From DATAEY01 sp045805565 (GTDB taxonomy: Bacteria > Actinomycetota > Thermoleophilia > Solirubrobacterales > Solirubrobacteraceae): a DNA stretch of 64,000 bases. Location of the stretch: the NCBI GenBank assembly GCA_045805565.1, contig JBJMKZ010000028.1:1-64000 (forward strand), given 5' to 3'. A program made the position numbers and the translations under genes. Of this stretch, positions 37,480 through 46,275 are shown one piece after another. Under the pieces are notes generated by a model. The model was given only the letters and a program-made list of their open reading frames with translations. It was not told where the DNA came from and searched no databases. How positions within the stretch are numbered: position 1 is the stretch's first letter; each line of letters starts with the position of its first letter.

Positions 37480-39063
37480 TCAGATCTCCAGGCGCGAGTC
37501 CTCGAGGTCGAGGTCGCGCTCGATCCGGTGCATGACCTCGTCGTTGATCACGCCCTGGCGGCGCAGCCGGACGATCATGCCGCGCTCCGCCTCCAGCACC
37601 TCGCGGCGCAGTCGCTGGTAGGCGACCGACTGCTCCTCGTAGCCGCCGTCGTCGCTGTCGTCGAAGCGGGCCCGGAACCGGTTCAACCGGTACTCGTAGG
37701 CTCCCCGCATCCGTTCGGCCGTCTCGTCGCGGACCCAGTCCTCCGCGGCGAGCTCGTCGATGCGCGCGATGGCAGCCTTGGCCGCCTTCAGGCGCGCCTT
37801 GGACTCCTCGCGCTCGGAGGTTCCGTCCTCCTCCACCCGGAGCCGGCAGATGAGGCGCGGCAGGGTCAGACCCTGCACCAGCAGCGTGGCGAGGATGACC
37901 GAGAAGACCAGGAACACGATCAGCTCGCGGTGGGGGAACGGCGTGCCGCCCGCGGTGCTGATCGGCAGCGCCAGCGCCGCGGCCAGCGAGATCGCGCCCC
38001 GCATGCCGCTCCAGGCCACCACGGCGCTGTCCTGCCATCGCGTGGACGGCCGGCGACGGCGAAAGCGCGGGAGGCCTTGATCGCTGGCGAGCACCCACAC
38101 GATCCGCACTGCGATGACCACCGCGCTGACCAGGGCTCCGTAGCCGATGAGGGTCAGCGCCGGTAGGCCGGCCAACCGCTCCACGATCCTCGGCAGCTGG
38201 AGCCCAATGAGGATGAAGAGCGCTGAATTGAGCACGAAGACGAGGATCTCCCACACCGGGAACCCTTGAAGCCGCGTGGCGGGCGAGGCCACCTCGGGTG
38301 CCCGCCATCCCATGTAGATGCCGACCGTCACCGCGGCGAGGATGCCCGAGACGCCGAGCGCGTCCGCCGGCAGGTAGGCGAAGTAGCTGGTGAACAGGGA
38401 GATCGAGTTCTCCACCGGAGGGTTCTCGATCCGCTTGCGCACGTTGGCCACGACCCAGCCCACGGCAAGCCCGATCGCCACGCCGCCGGCCGCGTTGACC
38501 GCGAAGCGAAGCAGCGCCTCCGGCAGCGAGAACGCGCTGGCGACCACCGCCGCGACCGCGAAGCGGTAGACGACCAGCGCCGTCGCGTCGTTGATCAGGC
38601 TCTCGCCCTCAATCACCGTCACGATCCGGCGCGGAATGCCGAACCGGCTGGCGATCGCGGTCGCCGCCACGGCGTCGGTGGGTGAGACGATCGCCCCGAG
38701 GACGAACGCGACTGGCCACGGCAAGCCGAGCGCGAGGTGGGCGACGGCCGCCACGGCCAGGGTGGTGGCGAGCACCAGGCCGATCGAGAGCGCGGAGATG
38801 GGTCGCAGCGCGGCCCTGAGGTCGCGCAGGGACGAGAAGAAGGCCGCCGAGTACAGCAGCGGCGGCAGGATGATCGTCAGCACGAGCTTGGGCTCGAGCT
38901 CGACGTGGGGGACGCCGGGTACGAAGCCGACGAGCAGGCCGCCGATGACGAGCAGGATCGGATACGGGACCCTCACCGCCTGGCCGATCACCAGCAGGGC
39001 CGCGACGGCCGCCAGGAGGCCGACCAGTACGAGGTCCGTGTGCTCTGCCGCGCCCGGAGGCAC
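37480..39063 (-). CDS. CPA1-family Na+/H+ antiporter
   Basis: A 527-residue antiporter. About twelve membrane helices span residues 10-420. The ion-binding segment FVLGAIVSPTDAVAATAIA near residue 125 and EGESLINDATALVVYRFA near residue 154 are typical CPA1 motifs with the functional Asp residues present. SGMRGAISLAAALALP is the conserved late helix. A charged cytoplasmic C-terminus of about 110 residues (EEDGTSEREESKARLKAAKAA) is probably regulatory. It lies 9 bp upstream of the next minus-strand gene's end. Confidence 0.92.
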   Translation of the reverse strand: MPPGAAEHTDLVLVGLLAAVAALLVIGQAVRVPYPILLVIGGLLVGFVPGVPHVELEPKLVLTIILPPLLYSAAFFSSLRDLRAALRPISALSIGLVLATTLAVAAVAHLALGLPWPVAFVLGAIVSPTDAVAATAIASRFGIPRRIVTVIEGESLINDATALVVYRFAVAAVVASAFSLPEALLRFAVNAAGGVAIGLAVGWVVANVRKRIENPPVENSISLFTSYFAYLPADALGVSGILAAVTVGIYMGWRAPEVASPATRLQGFPVWEILVFVLNSALFILIGLQLPRIVERLAGLPALTLIGYGALVSAVVIAVRIVWVLASDQGLPRFRRRRPSTRWQDSAVVAWSGMRGAISLAAALALPISTAGGTPFPHRELIVFLVFSVILATLLVQGLTLPRLICRLRVEEDGTSEREESKARLKAAKAAIARIDELAAEDWVRDETAERMRGAYEYRLNRFRARFDDSDDGGYEEQSVAYQRLRREVLEAERGMIVRLRRQGVINDEVMHRIERDLDLEDSRLEI

Positions 39064-39072
39064 TCCGAAAGC

Positions 39073-39654
39073 CTACGACGACGGCGGCGCGTCCCCGGCT
39101 TGCGGCCGGCGCCCCGGGCGGCGGGCGCCCAGCCGCCTGGCGGTTCTCAGAGCGGCGCGGCGCCGCTCGCGGAACACGGAGCGACGCAGGGCCTCCTCAT
39201 GGCGCCCGATGCGGGGCCCGAGGCCGGCCAGGACCCCGCACGCCGCGAGGTAGACCGCCATGAAGCCGTACCCGGCGACCACCGCCCAGCCCCCGGCCGA
39301 CTGCGGGTTCAGCGCTGCCACCGCGGCGAGGACGGGAGGGAGCCAGCTGAGCAGGAGGATGGGGACCGCCGCGGTGACGCCGTCTCGTCGCAGGCGGACC
39401 AGCGCCGCCGCCGAGATGGCGGCCGCGGAGGCGCCGATCAGGAGGGCGACGAAGGGAGCCTGGGGCAGCGACCAGCGCTCGACGAGCGCGACGAGCGCCG
39501 CCACTGCCCCGAGCGCGAAGGCGACCTCCGCGGCGGCCAGGGCGATCCTCGGGTGCCGCCGAGCGAAGCGCTCCACCGCGGTGTCGTAGGGCGACGAGGG
39601 CCGCGGATCCCTCGGCCGGCGTTTGGGCTTGAGGTTCAGTTTCCAGCGGGCCAC
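39073..39654 (-). CDS. Hypothetical four-helix membrane protein
   Basis: A 193-residue protein of unknown function. A basic N-terminus (WKLNLKPKRRPRD) is followed by about four hydrophobic segments between residues 37 and 148 and a very Arg-rich C-terminus (FRERRRAALRTARRLGARRPGRR). No family was recognised. It lies just upstream of the antiporter gene on the same strand with a 9-bp gap, so the two may share a transcript. Confidence 0.7.
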   Translation of the reverse strand: MARWKLNLKPKRRPRDPRPSSPYDTAVERFARRHPRIALAAAEVAFALGAVAALVALVERWSLPQAPFVALLIGASAAAISAAALVRLRRDGVTAAVPILLLSWLPPVLAAVAALNPQSAGGWAVVAGYGFMAVYLAACGVLAGLGPRIGRHEEALRRSVFRERRRAALRTARRLGARRPGRRPQAGDAPPSS

Positions 39655-39709
39655 GTCGCTCTCCGGGCCGGAGTATGCCCGGCGGCGGGATCGTGGGCGA
39701 GGCGGGCGC

Positions 39710-41047
39710 TCAGGTTCGCGTCACGGCGAACAGGCGACGGTCTTCGGGCACGCCCTTGAGGCGGTGCGCGCCGCGGTCGTCGAATTCGATCCCGGAGCCG
39801 ACCACGAGGTCCCTGACGGTGCTCGAGACCAGCACCTCGCCGGATTGCGCAAGCGCGCCGACGCGGGCGGCGATGTGGACCGCGATCCCGCGCACGTCGC
39901 CGTCGGTCAACTCGCACTCGCCGGTGTGCAGCCCGGCGCGCACCGGCAGGTCGAGCTCGCGGGAGCGATCACGGATGGCGCAGGCACAGCGGATCGCCCG
40001 GGCCGGCCCGTCGAAGGTCGCCAGGAATCCGTCCCCCAGCGCCTTGACCTCGCGCCCGCGGAAGCGCGCGAGCTGCTCGCGGACCAGGCGATCGTGGGCG
40101 GCGCTGAGATCGCGCCAGCGTCGGTCACCGAGCTCGGCGGCGCGCGCGGTCGACTCGACGACGTCCGTGAACAGCAGCGTCATGAGCGCGCGATCGTGGT
40201 CGCGCCCTCCGCGCGACCCCGTGAGGAACTCCTCGATCTCGTCGAGCAGCGAGTCGGCGTCTCCGACCCACCACAGATGGTCCTCCCCCGGGAGCTCGAC
40301 GTGCTTGGCCTGGGCGATGTGCTCGGCCAGATAGGTCCCGTTCTCGGCCGGGACGATCCGGTCGTCGCGGCGGTGCAAGACCAGCGTCGGTACGGATATG
40401 GACGGCAGCGCGCGGCGCACGTCCATCCTCGCGGTCATGCGAAGCCAGGCCACCGCGGCGCCCGGGCTGGCGCCGGACATCAGCGAGCGGTTCCACCAGT
40501 CGCGCATCCGAGTGTCCTCGGCGACGCTTGGGGCCCACAGCTGAAGCAGGCCGCCCACCTCGCCCCAGGCGATGCCGACCCCCTCGATGAAATCCTGGCC
40601 CGCCTCGGCCTCCATCAGCCCCGGGCAGTCGTCATCGGACGTGGTCGCGGCCCAGCCGCCGTAGAGGACCAGGTCGGTGACCCTCTCGGGGTGGATCGCG
40701 GCGAACACCGCGGACATCATCGCCCCCTCGGAGAGACCCACCAGGGCCGCCCGCGGGGCGGCGGCGGCATCGAGCACGGCGGTCATGTCCTCCATCCGCT
40801 CCTCGAGCGTCGGCAGCTCGGCGGGGGTCACGCGGTCCGAGACGCCGGTCCCCCGCTTGTCCCACAGGATGACGCGGCTGAAGGTCGCGAGCCGCTCGAT
40901 GAATGACACGTAGGCGGCGTCCTCCCAGAACGACTCCATGGGCAGGACCCAGCCGGTGGTCAGCAGCAGATCCCGCGGACCGTCGCCGACCACCTGATAG
41001 GCGAGGCTCACCTCGCCGTTCTTGGCGTAGCTGGTCTTCGCCGGCAA
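39710..41047 (-). CDS. Alpha/beta hydrolase - class III adenylate cyclase fusion
   Basis: A 445-residue two-domain protein. Residues 1-275 form an alpha/beta hydrolase with SRVILWDKRGTGVSD, the elbow GLSEGAMM and the His in LPGEDHLWWVGD. Residues 285-445 form a class III cyclase domain: the metal-binding LLFTDVVEST, VKALGDGFLATFDGP, AGLHTGECELTDGDVRGIAVHIAARV, and VSSTVRDLVVGSG. The fusion suggests that a small molecule bound or cleaved by the hydrolase controls cyclic nucleotide production. This domain pair is known in actinobacteria; the ligand is not. Confidence 0.9.
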   Translation of the reverse strand: MPAKTSYAKNGEVSLAYQVVGDGPRDLLLTTGWVLPMESFWEDAAYVSFIERLATFSRVILWDKRGTGVSDRVTPAELPTLEERMEDMTAVLDAAAAPRAALVGLSEGAMMSAVFAAIHPERVTDLVLYGGWAATTSDDDCPGLMEAEAGQDFIEGVGIAWGEVGGLLQLWAPSVAEDTRMRDWWNRSLMSGASPGAAVAWLRMTARMDVRRALPSISVPTLVLHRRDDRIVPAENGTYLAEHIAQAKHVELPGEDHLWWVGDADSLLDEIEEFLTGSRGGRDHDRALMTLLFTDVVESTARAAELGDRRWRDLSAAHDRLVREQLARFRGREVKALGDGFLATFDGPARAIRCACAIRDRSRELDLPVRAGLHTGECELTDGDVRGIAVHIAARVGALAQSGEVLVSSTVRDLVVGSGIEFDDRGAHRLKGVPEDRRLFAVTRT

Positions 41048-41094
41048 CCCATCGAGCGTACACCCGGGGGGCCGGGCGGTAGCACCGCGTTCGG

Positions 41095-42156
41095 TCAGAC
41101 CTTCAGCGCCATCCAGAGCGGACGATGGTCGGAGAGGTAGTACCTGATGTAGCCGCGAAAGCGGGTGGCCTCAGCCTTGGTCCCCCCACCCCAGAGATCG
41201 CGGAACACCGCGCCGTCGAAGTCGAAGATCCCGACCTGTTCGATGGCGTCCTGTACCGGGCCGGGGAACACCGCCATCTGGTCGAAGTGGGCATCGTCGT
41301 TGAGGTTCGAGCCGCCGACGTGGGTCGAGTGCTCGGGGAGCTGAAGGCCGAGGCGCGTAAGCGCGTCGTACACGCGGTCACCCGGCGCTTGGACGGGTAG
41401 GTTGAAGTCACCGAGCGCCACGACGTTGGTGGTATAGGCGTCCTGGTCGCGATGTTGAGCGTCGGCCCAGCGGGCGATGGCGTAGGCCTCGAGCACGCGG
41501 CGATCCATGCCCGCAGCGGGTGGCGGCTCCTTTCGCCGGGTGGCCGCGGCGCGTGCCCGCGGGTTGGTCGAGGTGGCGTCGCTCTCGTCGTTGGGCAGTC
41601 CGGTGCCGCGGTCCTTGCCGAAGTACAGGTGCACGGCGGCGAGCAGCAGCACCGTGTCCTTTACGCGGAAGGAGGCGAGCATGGGATTGCGGTCGAACCC
41701 GACGAACCGAGCGGGTATGTCGGACAGGCGGACGTTGCGCAGGTCGACGGCGGGCACCGTCAGCTCCCCCACTTCCTCCATCAGGCCGATCTTGTTCGTG
41801 TCGAATAGGAAGGCGAACCGCTCGTCGTTGCCGCCCGGGTCGTTGAACAGCACGCGGTAGCGGTCCGGCAGATGGGCCTGTATCGCGCGCAGGCCCGACA
41901 GATCGTTGTTGACCTCCTCCAGGGCGACGAGGTCGAACCAGCTCAGGACTTCGGCCAGGAGCCGGTAGTCCTTGTCGCGCCTGCGCTGCAGGCCGAGATT
42001 GGCGATGTTCCACGTGGCGAGCAGCAGTCGCCGCGGGGTCCGGTCGGGGATCTTTCGATCGCCGCGGTCAGGCTGCGCCGGGTAGTCGCGCAGGGCCGCA
42101 AGCTCTCGATCGACGTCGTAGTCGTAGGAGATGGTGGGCTTGCGGAAGACAGGCAC
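41095..42156 (-). CDS. Endonuclease/exonuclease/phosphatase-family protein
   Basis: A 353-residue metal-dependent phosphoesterase. The EEP signatures are all present: LLATWNIANLG, VALEEVNND, VVALGDFNLP and the C-terminal SDHRPLWMAL with its catalytic Asp-His. The substrate (nucleic acid, phospholipid or sugar phosphate) is not predictable, and there is no signal peptide. The GTG at 42156 is preceded by a GAGGA ribosome site at good spacing; a longer start at 42192 is possible. Confidence 0.88.
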   Translation of the reverse strand: MPVFRKPTISYDYDVDRELAALRDYPAQPDRGDRKIPDRTPRRLLLATWNIANLGLQRRRDKDYRLLAEVLSWFDLVALEEVNNDLSGLRAIQAHLPDRYRVLFNDPGGNDERFAFLFDTNKIGLMEEVGELTVPAVDLRNVRLSDIPARFVGFDRNPMLASFRVKDTVLLLAAVHLYFGKDRGTGLPNDESDATSTNPRARAAATRRKEPPPAAGMDRRVLEAYAIARWADAQHRDQDAYTTNVVALGDFNLPVQAPGDRVYDALTRLGLQLPEHSTHVGGSNLNDDAHFDQMAVFPGPVQDAIEQVGIFDFDGAVFRDLWGGGTKAEATRFRGYIRYYLSDHRPLWMALKV

Positions 42157-42235
42157 GGACCGATCCTCGCCGAAACCGCAGAGGGGCGCCACCCGCCGTC
42201 CGTGCTCCGCGACCGATCGTCGCGCGACTTGCTTC

Positions 42236-45028
42236 TTATCCGCAGCCGGTGTTGTTGCCGCAGCTCGAGCAGGTGTAGCAGGAGCCGGTGCGCTGCATCA
42301 TGCCCCCGCACTGGGCGCAGGCGGGACCCAGGTCGAGCCCCTGCAGCCTCGCGGGCTGGACGGGGGGGACGTCCGTCATCGCCGCCCCGGCGGCCTGGGC
42401 GGCGCCGTTCGCCGGACCGTCGGGACCGGCGGTGGCGTCCACACGCGCCGAGACGTCGGCCTCCTCGGCCAGCTTGCGGGCCCGTACCTCCGAGGTGAGG
42501 ATCCCGAGCTCCTCCTGGATGTCGGTGTCCAGGAAGCGCGAGGCCAGCCAGCGCATGATGTAGTCGGGCATCGACTTGGCGAACGGGATCTCGGGGTTGG
42601 TGGTTATGCCCTCCGGGTCGAAGCGCATGTAGGAGAACTTGCGCACCAGCGTCTCCAGCGGCACCCCGTACTGGAGCGCGATCGAGATCGACGTCGCGAA
42701 CGCGTTCATCATCCCGCGCAGCGTCGAGCCCTCCTTGCCGATGTCGGTGAGGAAGATCTCGCCCACCGTCCCGTCCTCGTACATGCCGGCGGTGATGTAG
42801 CCCTCGTGCCCGGCGATCGAGAACTTGTGGGTGATCGATTGGCGCTCCCGCGGCATGCGGCGCCGCCGAGGCGCCGCCTCGACGGGCGGGTCGGATTCCG
42901 CCTTCGACTCCGAGCCCTCGGACTTCTGGGCATCGGTTCGCAGGGCCTGCGCCGTCTTGGAGCCGTCGCGGTAGATCGCCAGGGCCTTGAGGCCGAGCTT
43001 CCACCCCTCGAGGTAGGCCTCGGCGATGTCCTGCGCGGTGGCCGACTCGGGCAGGTTCACGGTCTTGGAGATCGCACCGCTGATGAACGGCTGCACCGCG
43101 CTCATCATGCGGATGTGCCCCATGTGCGAGATGGCGCGCTCACCCACGGCCACATCGAATACGGGAAGGTGCTCGTCCTTGAGCCCCGGCGCCCCGACGA
43201 TCGTCCCGCGCTCGTTGATGTGGGCCTCGATCTGCTCGATCTCGGCGCGTGCGTAACCGAGCGTGCGCAGCGCCAGTGGCACCGTCCGGTTGACGATCGT
43301 CATCTGGCCGCCGCCCACCAGCTCCTTGAACTTGACCAGCGAGAAGTCGGGCTCGATGCCGGTCGTATCGCAGTCCATCAGGAACGAGATCGTCCCGGTC
43401 GGCGCGAGCACGGTCGCCTGTGCGTTGCGGTAGCCGTTCTCTTCGCCGAGGGCGACCGCCTCGTCCCACGCCGCGCGGGCGGCGGCGAGCAGCTCGCCAT
43501 CCGGGGCGTCGTCGATGGCCCGGGTGGCGTCGCGGTGCATCCGCATGATTGCGTTGTGCGCCTCGCGGTTCTCGCCATAGCGCTCGTAGGGGCCGATGCC
43601 GCCGGCGATCCGGGCCGACACCCGGTAGCCGCAGCCGGTCATCAGCGCGGTGATGCCCGCGGCGGTGGCCCGTCCCTCGTCGGAGTCGTACGACACCCCG
43701 TTGGCCATCAGGTAGGCGCCGAGGTTGGCGTAGCCCAGACCCAGCTGGCGGAACGCGCGCGCGTTGCGGCCTATCTGCTCCGTGGGGTAGCTCGACGGCC
43801 CCACGACGATCTCCTGCGCGAGGATGACGACGTCGACCGCGTGCTCGAAGGCCCCGACGTCGAGCTTCCCGTCCCCGCGGCGGAACTTCATGAGGTTCAG
43901 CGACGCCAGGTTGCAGGCCGAGTCGTCGACGTGCATGTATTCGGAGCACGGGTTGGACGCGTTGATCCGCCCCGACGTCGGGCAGGTGTGCCAGCGGTTG
44001 ATCGTGGTGTCGTACTGGACGCCGGGATCGGCGCAGCGCCAGGCCGCCTCGGCGATCTCGCGCATCAGCTCACCGGCGGGAATCGGCTCTCCGATCGGCT
44101 CCCCGGTCGTACGTGCAGTGAGCTGCCAGGGCTCGTCGTTCTCCACCGCCCGCATGAACTCATCGGTGACGCGCACCGAGTTGTTGGCGTTCTGGTACTG
44201 GATCGAGTGGAAGCCGGCGCCGTCGATGCGCATGTCGAACCCGGCTTCGCGCAGGGCGGCGGCCTTCTCCTCCTCGTGGGCCTTGCACCAGATGAATTCG
44301 CGGATGTCGGGGTGGTCGACGTCGAGCACGACCATCTTGGCCGCGCGACGGGTGCCTCCGCCTGACTTGATCGACCCCGCCCACGCGTCGGCGCCCCGCA
44401 TGAACGAGACCGGCCCCGAGGCGGTGCCGCCCTTGGAGAGCGGCTCCATCGAGCCGCGGATCTTCGAGAGGTTGATCCCCGAGCCCGAGCCGCCTCGGAA
44501 GATGATCCCCTCCTTGGTGTTCCAGTCGAGGATCGACTCCATCTGGTCCTCGACGCTGAGGATGAAGCAGGCGCTCATCTGGCACCGCGCGTCGCCCTCG
44601 GGATGCCAGCCGCAGTTGAACCACACCGGCGAGTTGAACGCCGCCATCTGGTGGAGCAGCACGTGGATCAGCTCGGCCTCGAAGGCCTCGGCGTCGTCCT
44701 CGCTGGCGAAGTATTCGCGCTCGCGGCCCCAGCGGGCGATCGTGCCCGCGACGCGGGAGATCATCTGCTTGACCGAGCGCTCGCGGTCCGGCGAGCCGAG
44801 CTGACCGCGGAAGTACTTCTGAGCCACGATGTTGGTCGCATTCTGCGACCACGCCTTCGGGAACTCGACGTCGCGCTGCTCGAAGACGACGCCGTCGCCG
44901 TGCCCGATGCGGGCATCGCGAAGCTCCCACTCGACCTCGTCGTAGGGATGGACACCGGGGGTCGTGAAGCGCCGCTCGATCGTCAGGCCGGTCTGCCGGG
45001 CGGTCCCTCTTGCGGCGACTTCAGCCAT
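42236..45028 (-). CDS. nrdJ: Vitamin B12-dependent (class II) ribonucleotide reductase
   Basis: A 930-residue enzyme that reduces ribonucleotides to deoxyribonucleotides using adenosylcobalamin as radical generator. Class II features include WFNCGWHPEG, SACFILSVEDQME, IIFRGGSGSGINLSKIRGS, NPCSEYMHVDDSACNLASLNL with the NxCxE radical motif, and VLAPTGTISFLMDCDTTGIEP. A Pro/Ala-rich spacer leads to a Cys-rich redox tail (CAQCGGMMQ, CYTCSSCGNNTGCG). The ATG at 45028 has a strong AGGAGAGGA site and overlaps the end of nrdR by 8 bases, so it is co-transcribed with its own repressor gene. An in-frame extension upstream is only a shadow of nrdR. Confidence 0.96.
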   Translation of the reverse strand: MAEVAARGTARQTGLTIERRFTTPGVHPYDEVEWELRDARIGHGDGVVFEQRDVEFPKAWSQNATNIVAQKYFRGQLGSPDRERSVKQMISRVAGTIARWGREREYFASEDDAEAFEAELIHVLLHQMAAFNSPVWFNCGWHPEGDARCQMSACFILSVEDQMESILDWNTKEGIIFRGGSGSGINLSKIRGSMEPLSKGGTASGPVSFMRGADAWAGSIKSGGGTRRAAKMVVLDVDHPDIREFIWCKAHEEEKAAALREAGFDMRIDGAGFHSIQYQNANNSVRVTDEFMRAVENDEPWQLTARTTGEPIGEPIPAGELMREIAEAAWRCADPGVQYDTTINRWHTCPTSGRINASNPCSEYMHVDDSACNLASLNLMKFRRGDGKLDVGAFEHAVDVVILAQEIVVGPSSYPTEQIGRNARAFRQLGLGYANLGAYLMANGVSYDSDEGRATAAGITALMTGCGYRVSARIAGGIGPYERYGENREAHNAIMRMHRDATRAIDDAPDGELLAAARAAWDEAVALGEENGYRNAQATVLAPTGTISFLMDCDTTGIEPDFSLVKFKELVGGGQMTIVNRTVPLALRTLGYARAEIEQIEAHINERGTIVGAPGLKDEHLPVFDVAVGERAISHMGHIRMMSAVQPFISGAISKTVNLPESATAQDIAEAYLEGWKLGLKALAIYRDGSKTAQALRTDAQKSEGSESKAESDPPVEAAPRRRRMPRERQSITHKFSIAGHEGYITAGMYEDGTVGEIFLTDIGKEGSTLRGMMNAFATSISIALQYGVPLETLVRKFSYMRFDPEGITTNPEIPFAKSMPDYIMRWLASRFLDTDIQEELGILTSEVRARKLAEEADVSARVDATAGPDGPANGAAQAAGAAMTDVPPVQPARLQGLDLGPACAQCGGMMQRTGSCYTCSSCGNNTGCG

Positions 45029-45554
45029 CGTGTCCTCTCCTGTCCAAGGCATTTGCGGGGGACCGCGGATCATCGCCCGCGAGTCGGACACCACTGCCGG
45101 CTCGCGTAGCGGAACCTTGGAGCGCTGCCAGCTCGGACGAGAACTGGCTCGGGTCGCTGAAGCCCTTGTAGACGGCGGCGAACTGCAGGTAGGCGACCCG
45201 ATCGAGGTCGCGCAGCCCGCCCAGCGCCATGTCACCGACCCGCTGTGCCGGCAGCTCGCCGCCCGCCCTCTCGACCTCACGCTCGATGCGGTCAGCCAGC
45301 GCCTCCAGGCGCTCCCGGTCCACGGGCCGCTTGTGGGAGGCCCGCAGCAAGCCGCCGAGCAGCTTGGCGCGGTCGAAGGCCTCGCGCCGGCCACCGCGCT
45401 TGCGGACCGCCAGCCCCCCGCGCTCGTAGCGCTCGTAGGTTGTGAAGCGGCGCCCGCAGCCCGAGCACACCCGGCGGCGCCGCACGGCGGTGCGATCGTC
45501 GGCCGTCCGGGTTTCGATCACGCGTGTGCGGGCTTGGCAGGCGAGGCAGTCCAT
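45021..45554 (-). CDS. nrdR: Transcriptional repressor NrdR
   Basis: A 177-residue zinc-ribbon/ATP-cone repressor of ribonucleotide reductase genes. The zinc ribbon has CLAC at residues 3-6 and CSGC at 31-34, with RRFTTYERYE directly after. The ATP-cone (VRKRGGRREAFDRAKLLGGLLRA) senses ATP and dATP. The family N-terminus starts at this ATG. The C-terminal tail beyond about residue 150 is longer than in most NrdR proteins. A NrdR-box-like site lies about 45 bp upstream, consistent with autoregulation of nrdR-nrdJ. Confidence 0.95.
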   Translation of the reverse strand: MDCLACQARTRVIETRTADDRTAVRRRRVCSGCGRRFTTYERYERGGLAVRKRGGRREAFDRAKLLGGLLRASHKRPVDRERLEALADRIEREVERAGGELPAQRVGDMALGGLRDLDRVAYLQFAAVYKGFSDPSQFSSELAALQGSATRAGSGVRLAGDDPRSPANALDRRGHDG

Positions 45555-45598
45555 CGACGCCAAACTCTACTAGTCGTAGCGGACAGGTCGCTCCAGAA

Positions 45599-45614
45599 CC
45601 CCACATATAGTGCC
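45599..45614 (-). promoter_or_regulatory. NrdR-box-like operator
   Basis: On the minus strand this reads GGCACTATATGTGGGG, which matches the NrdR consensus acaCwAtATaTwGtgt at most core positions. It lies upstream of nrdR-nrdJ and just after the end of tmk. NrdR boxes usually occur in pairs; a second good copy is not evident, although an imperfect inverted repeat (CTAC-TAGTC-GTAG) lies at 45567-45579. Confidence 0.55.
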
Positions 45615-45629
45615 GTCGGGCGTTTTGCG

Positions 45630-46256
45630 TCAGCTGTCCGGAAGCAGCCCGTCCAGCGCCGCCAGCGCCTCGGCCAGGACCTCGCCCGGGCCCTGCCCCG
45701 CGTCCAGAGGGTGCACCCGGCGCGGCTCCTGCGCCGCCAGCCGGTCGTAGGCCTCGGCGACCGCGGCGAAGAACTCGTCGGGCGAGCGCTCCAGGCGGTC
45801 CGGCACGCCGCGACCCGCCTGGCGGGCACGACCGACCGCCGGCTCCACGCGCAGCAGCAGCGTGCGATCGGGCTCCAGCCCTCCGGTCCCGAAGCGGTTC
45901 ACCTCGCGTACCGGCTCGACGCCGAGCCGGCGCCCCGCGCCCTGGTAGGCGAGCGAGGAGTCCACGTAGCGATCGAGCAGCACCCACGTGCCGGCGGCGA
46001 GCAGCGGCTCCACCCGCTCCTCCACCAGCTGGGCCCGCGCCGCCGCGTAGAGGAGGGCCTCGGCGCGCGCGCCCACGGTCAGGGAGGGCTCCTTGACCAG
46101 CACGCGGATCCGCTCGGACAGCTCGACCCCACCGGGCTCCCTCAGCAGCCGCACGTCGACGCCGCGGCGGCACAACTCGTCGTGCAGGGCGGTGGCGAGT
46201 GTGGTCTTGCCGGCGCCGTCGAGCCCCTCGATCGTGATCAGGCGCCCGCGGAGCAT
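45630..46256 (-). CDS. tmk: Thymidylate kinase
   Basis: A 208-residue kinase converting dTMP to dTDP. The N-terminus RLITIEGLDGAGKTTLA holds the P-loop, LLREPGG follows the DRX region, and LLDRYVDSSLAYQGAGR is the TMP-binding DRY motif. The lid region is RQAGRGVPDRLE. ATG at 46256 fits the family N-terminus and leaves 19 bp to the divergent holB. It is grouped with nrdR-nrdJ and holB, a sensible DNA-precursor and replication neighbourhood. Confidence 0.94.
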   Translation of the reverse strand: MLRGRLITIEGLDGAGKTTLATALHDELCRRGVDVRLLREPGGVELSERIRVLVKEPSLTVGARAEALLYAAARAQLVEERVEPLLAAGTWVLLDRYVDSSLAYQGAGRRLGVEPVREVNRFGTGGLEPDRTLLLRVEPAVGRARQAGRGVPDRLERSPDEFFAAVAEAYDRLAAQEPRRVHPLDAGQGPGEVLAEALAALDGLLPDS

Positions 46257-46275
46257 CGCCGCGAGGGTATCTACG

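Noticed and set aside
45029..45394. N-terminal extension of nrdJ to 45394
   Set aside because: It overlaps nrdR in another frame. The ATG at 45028 has a strong ribosome site and fits the family.
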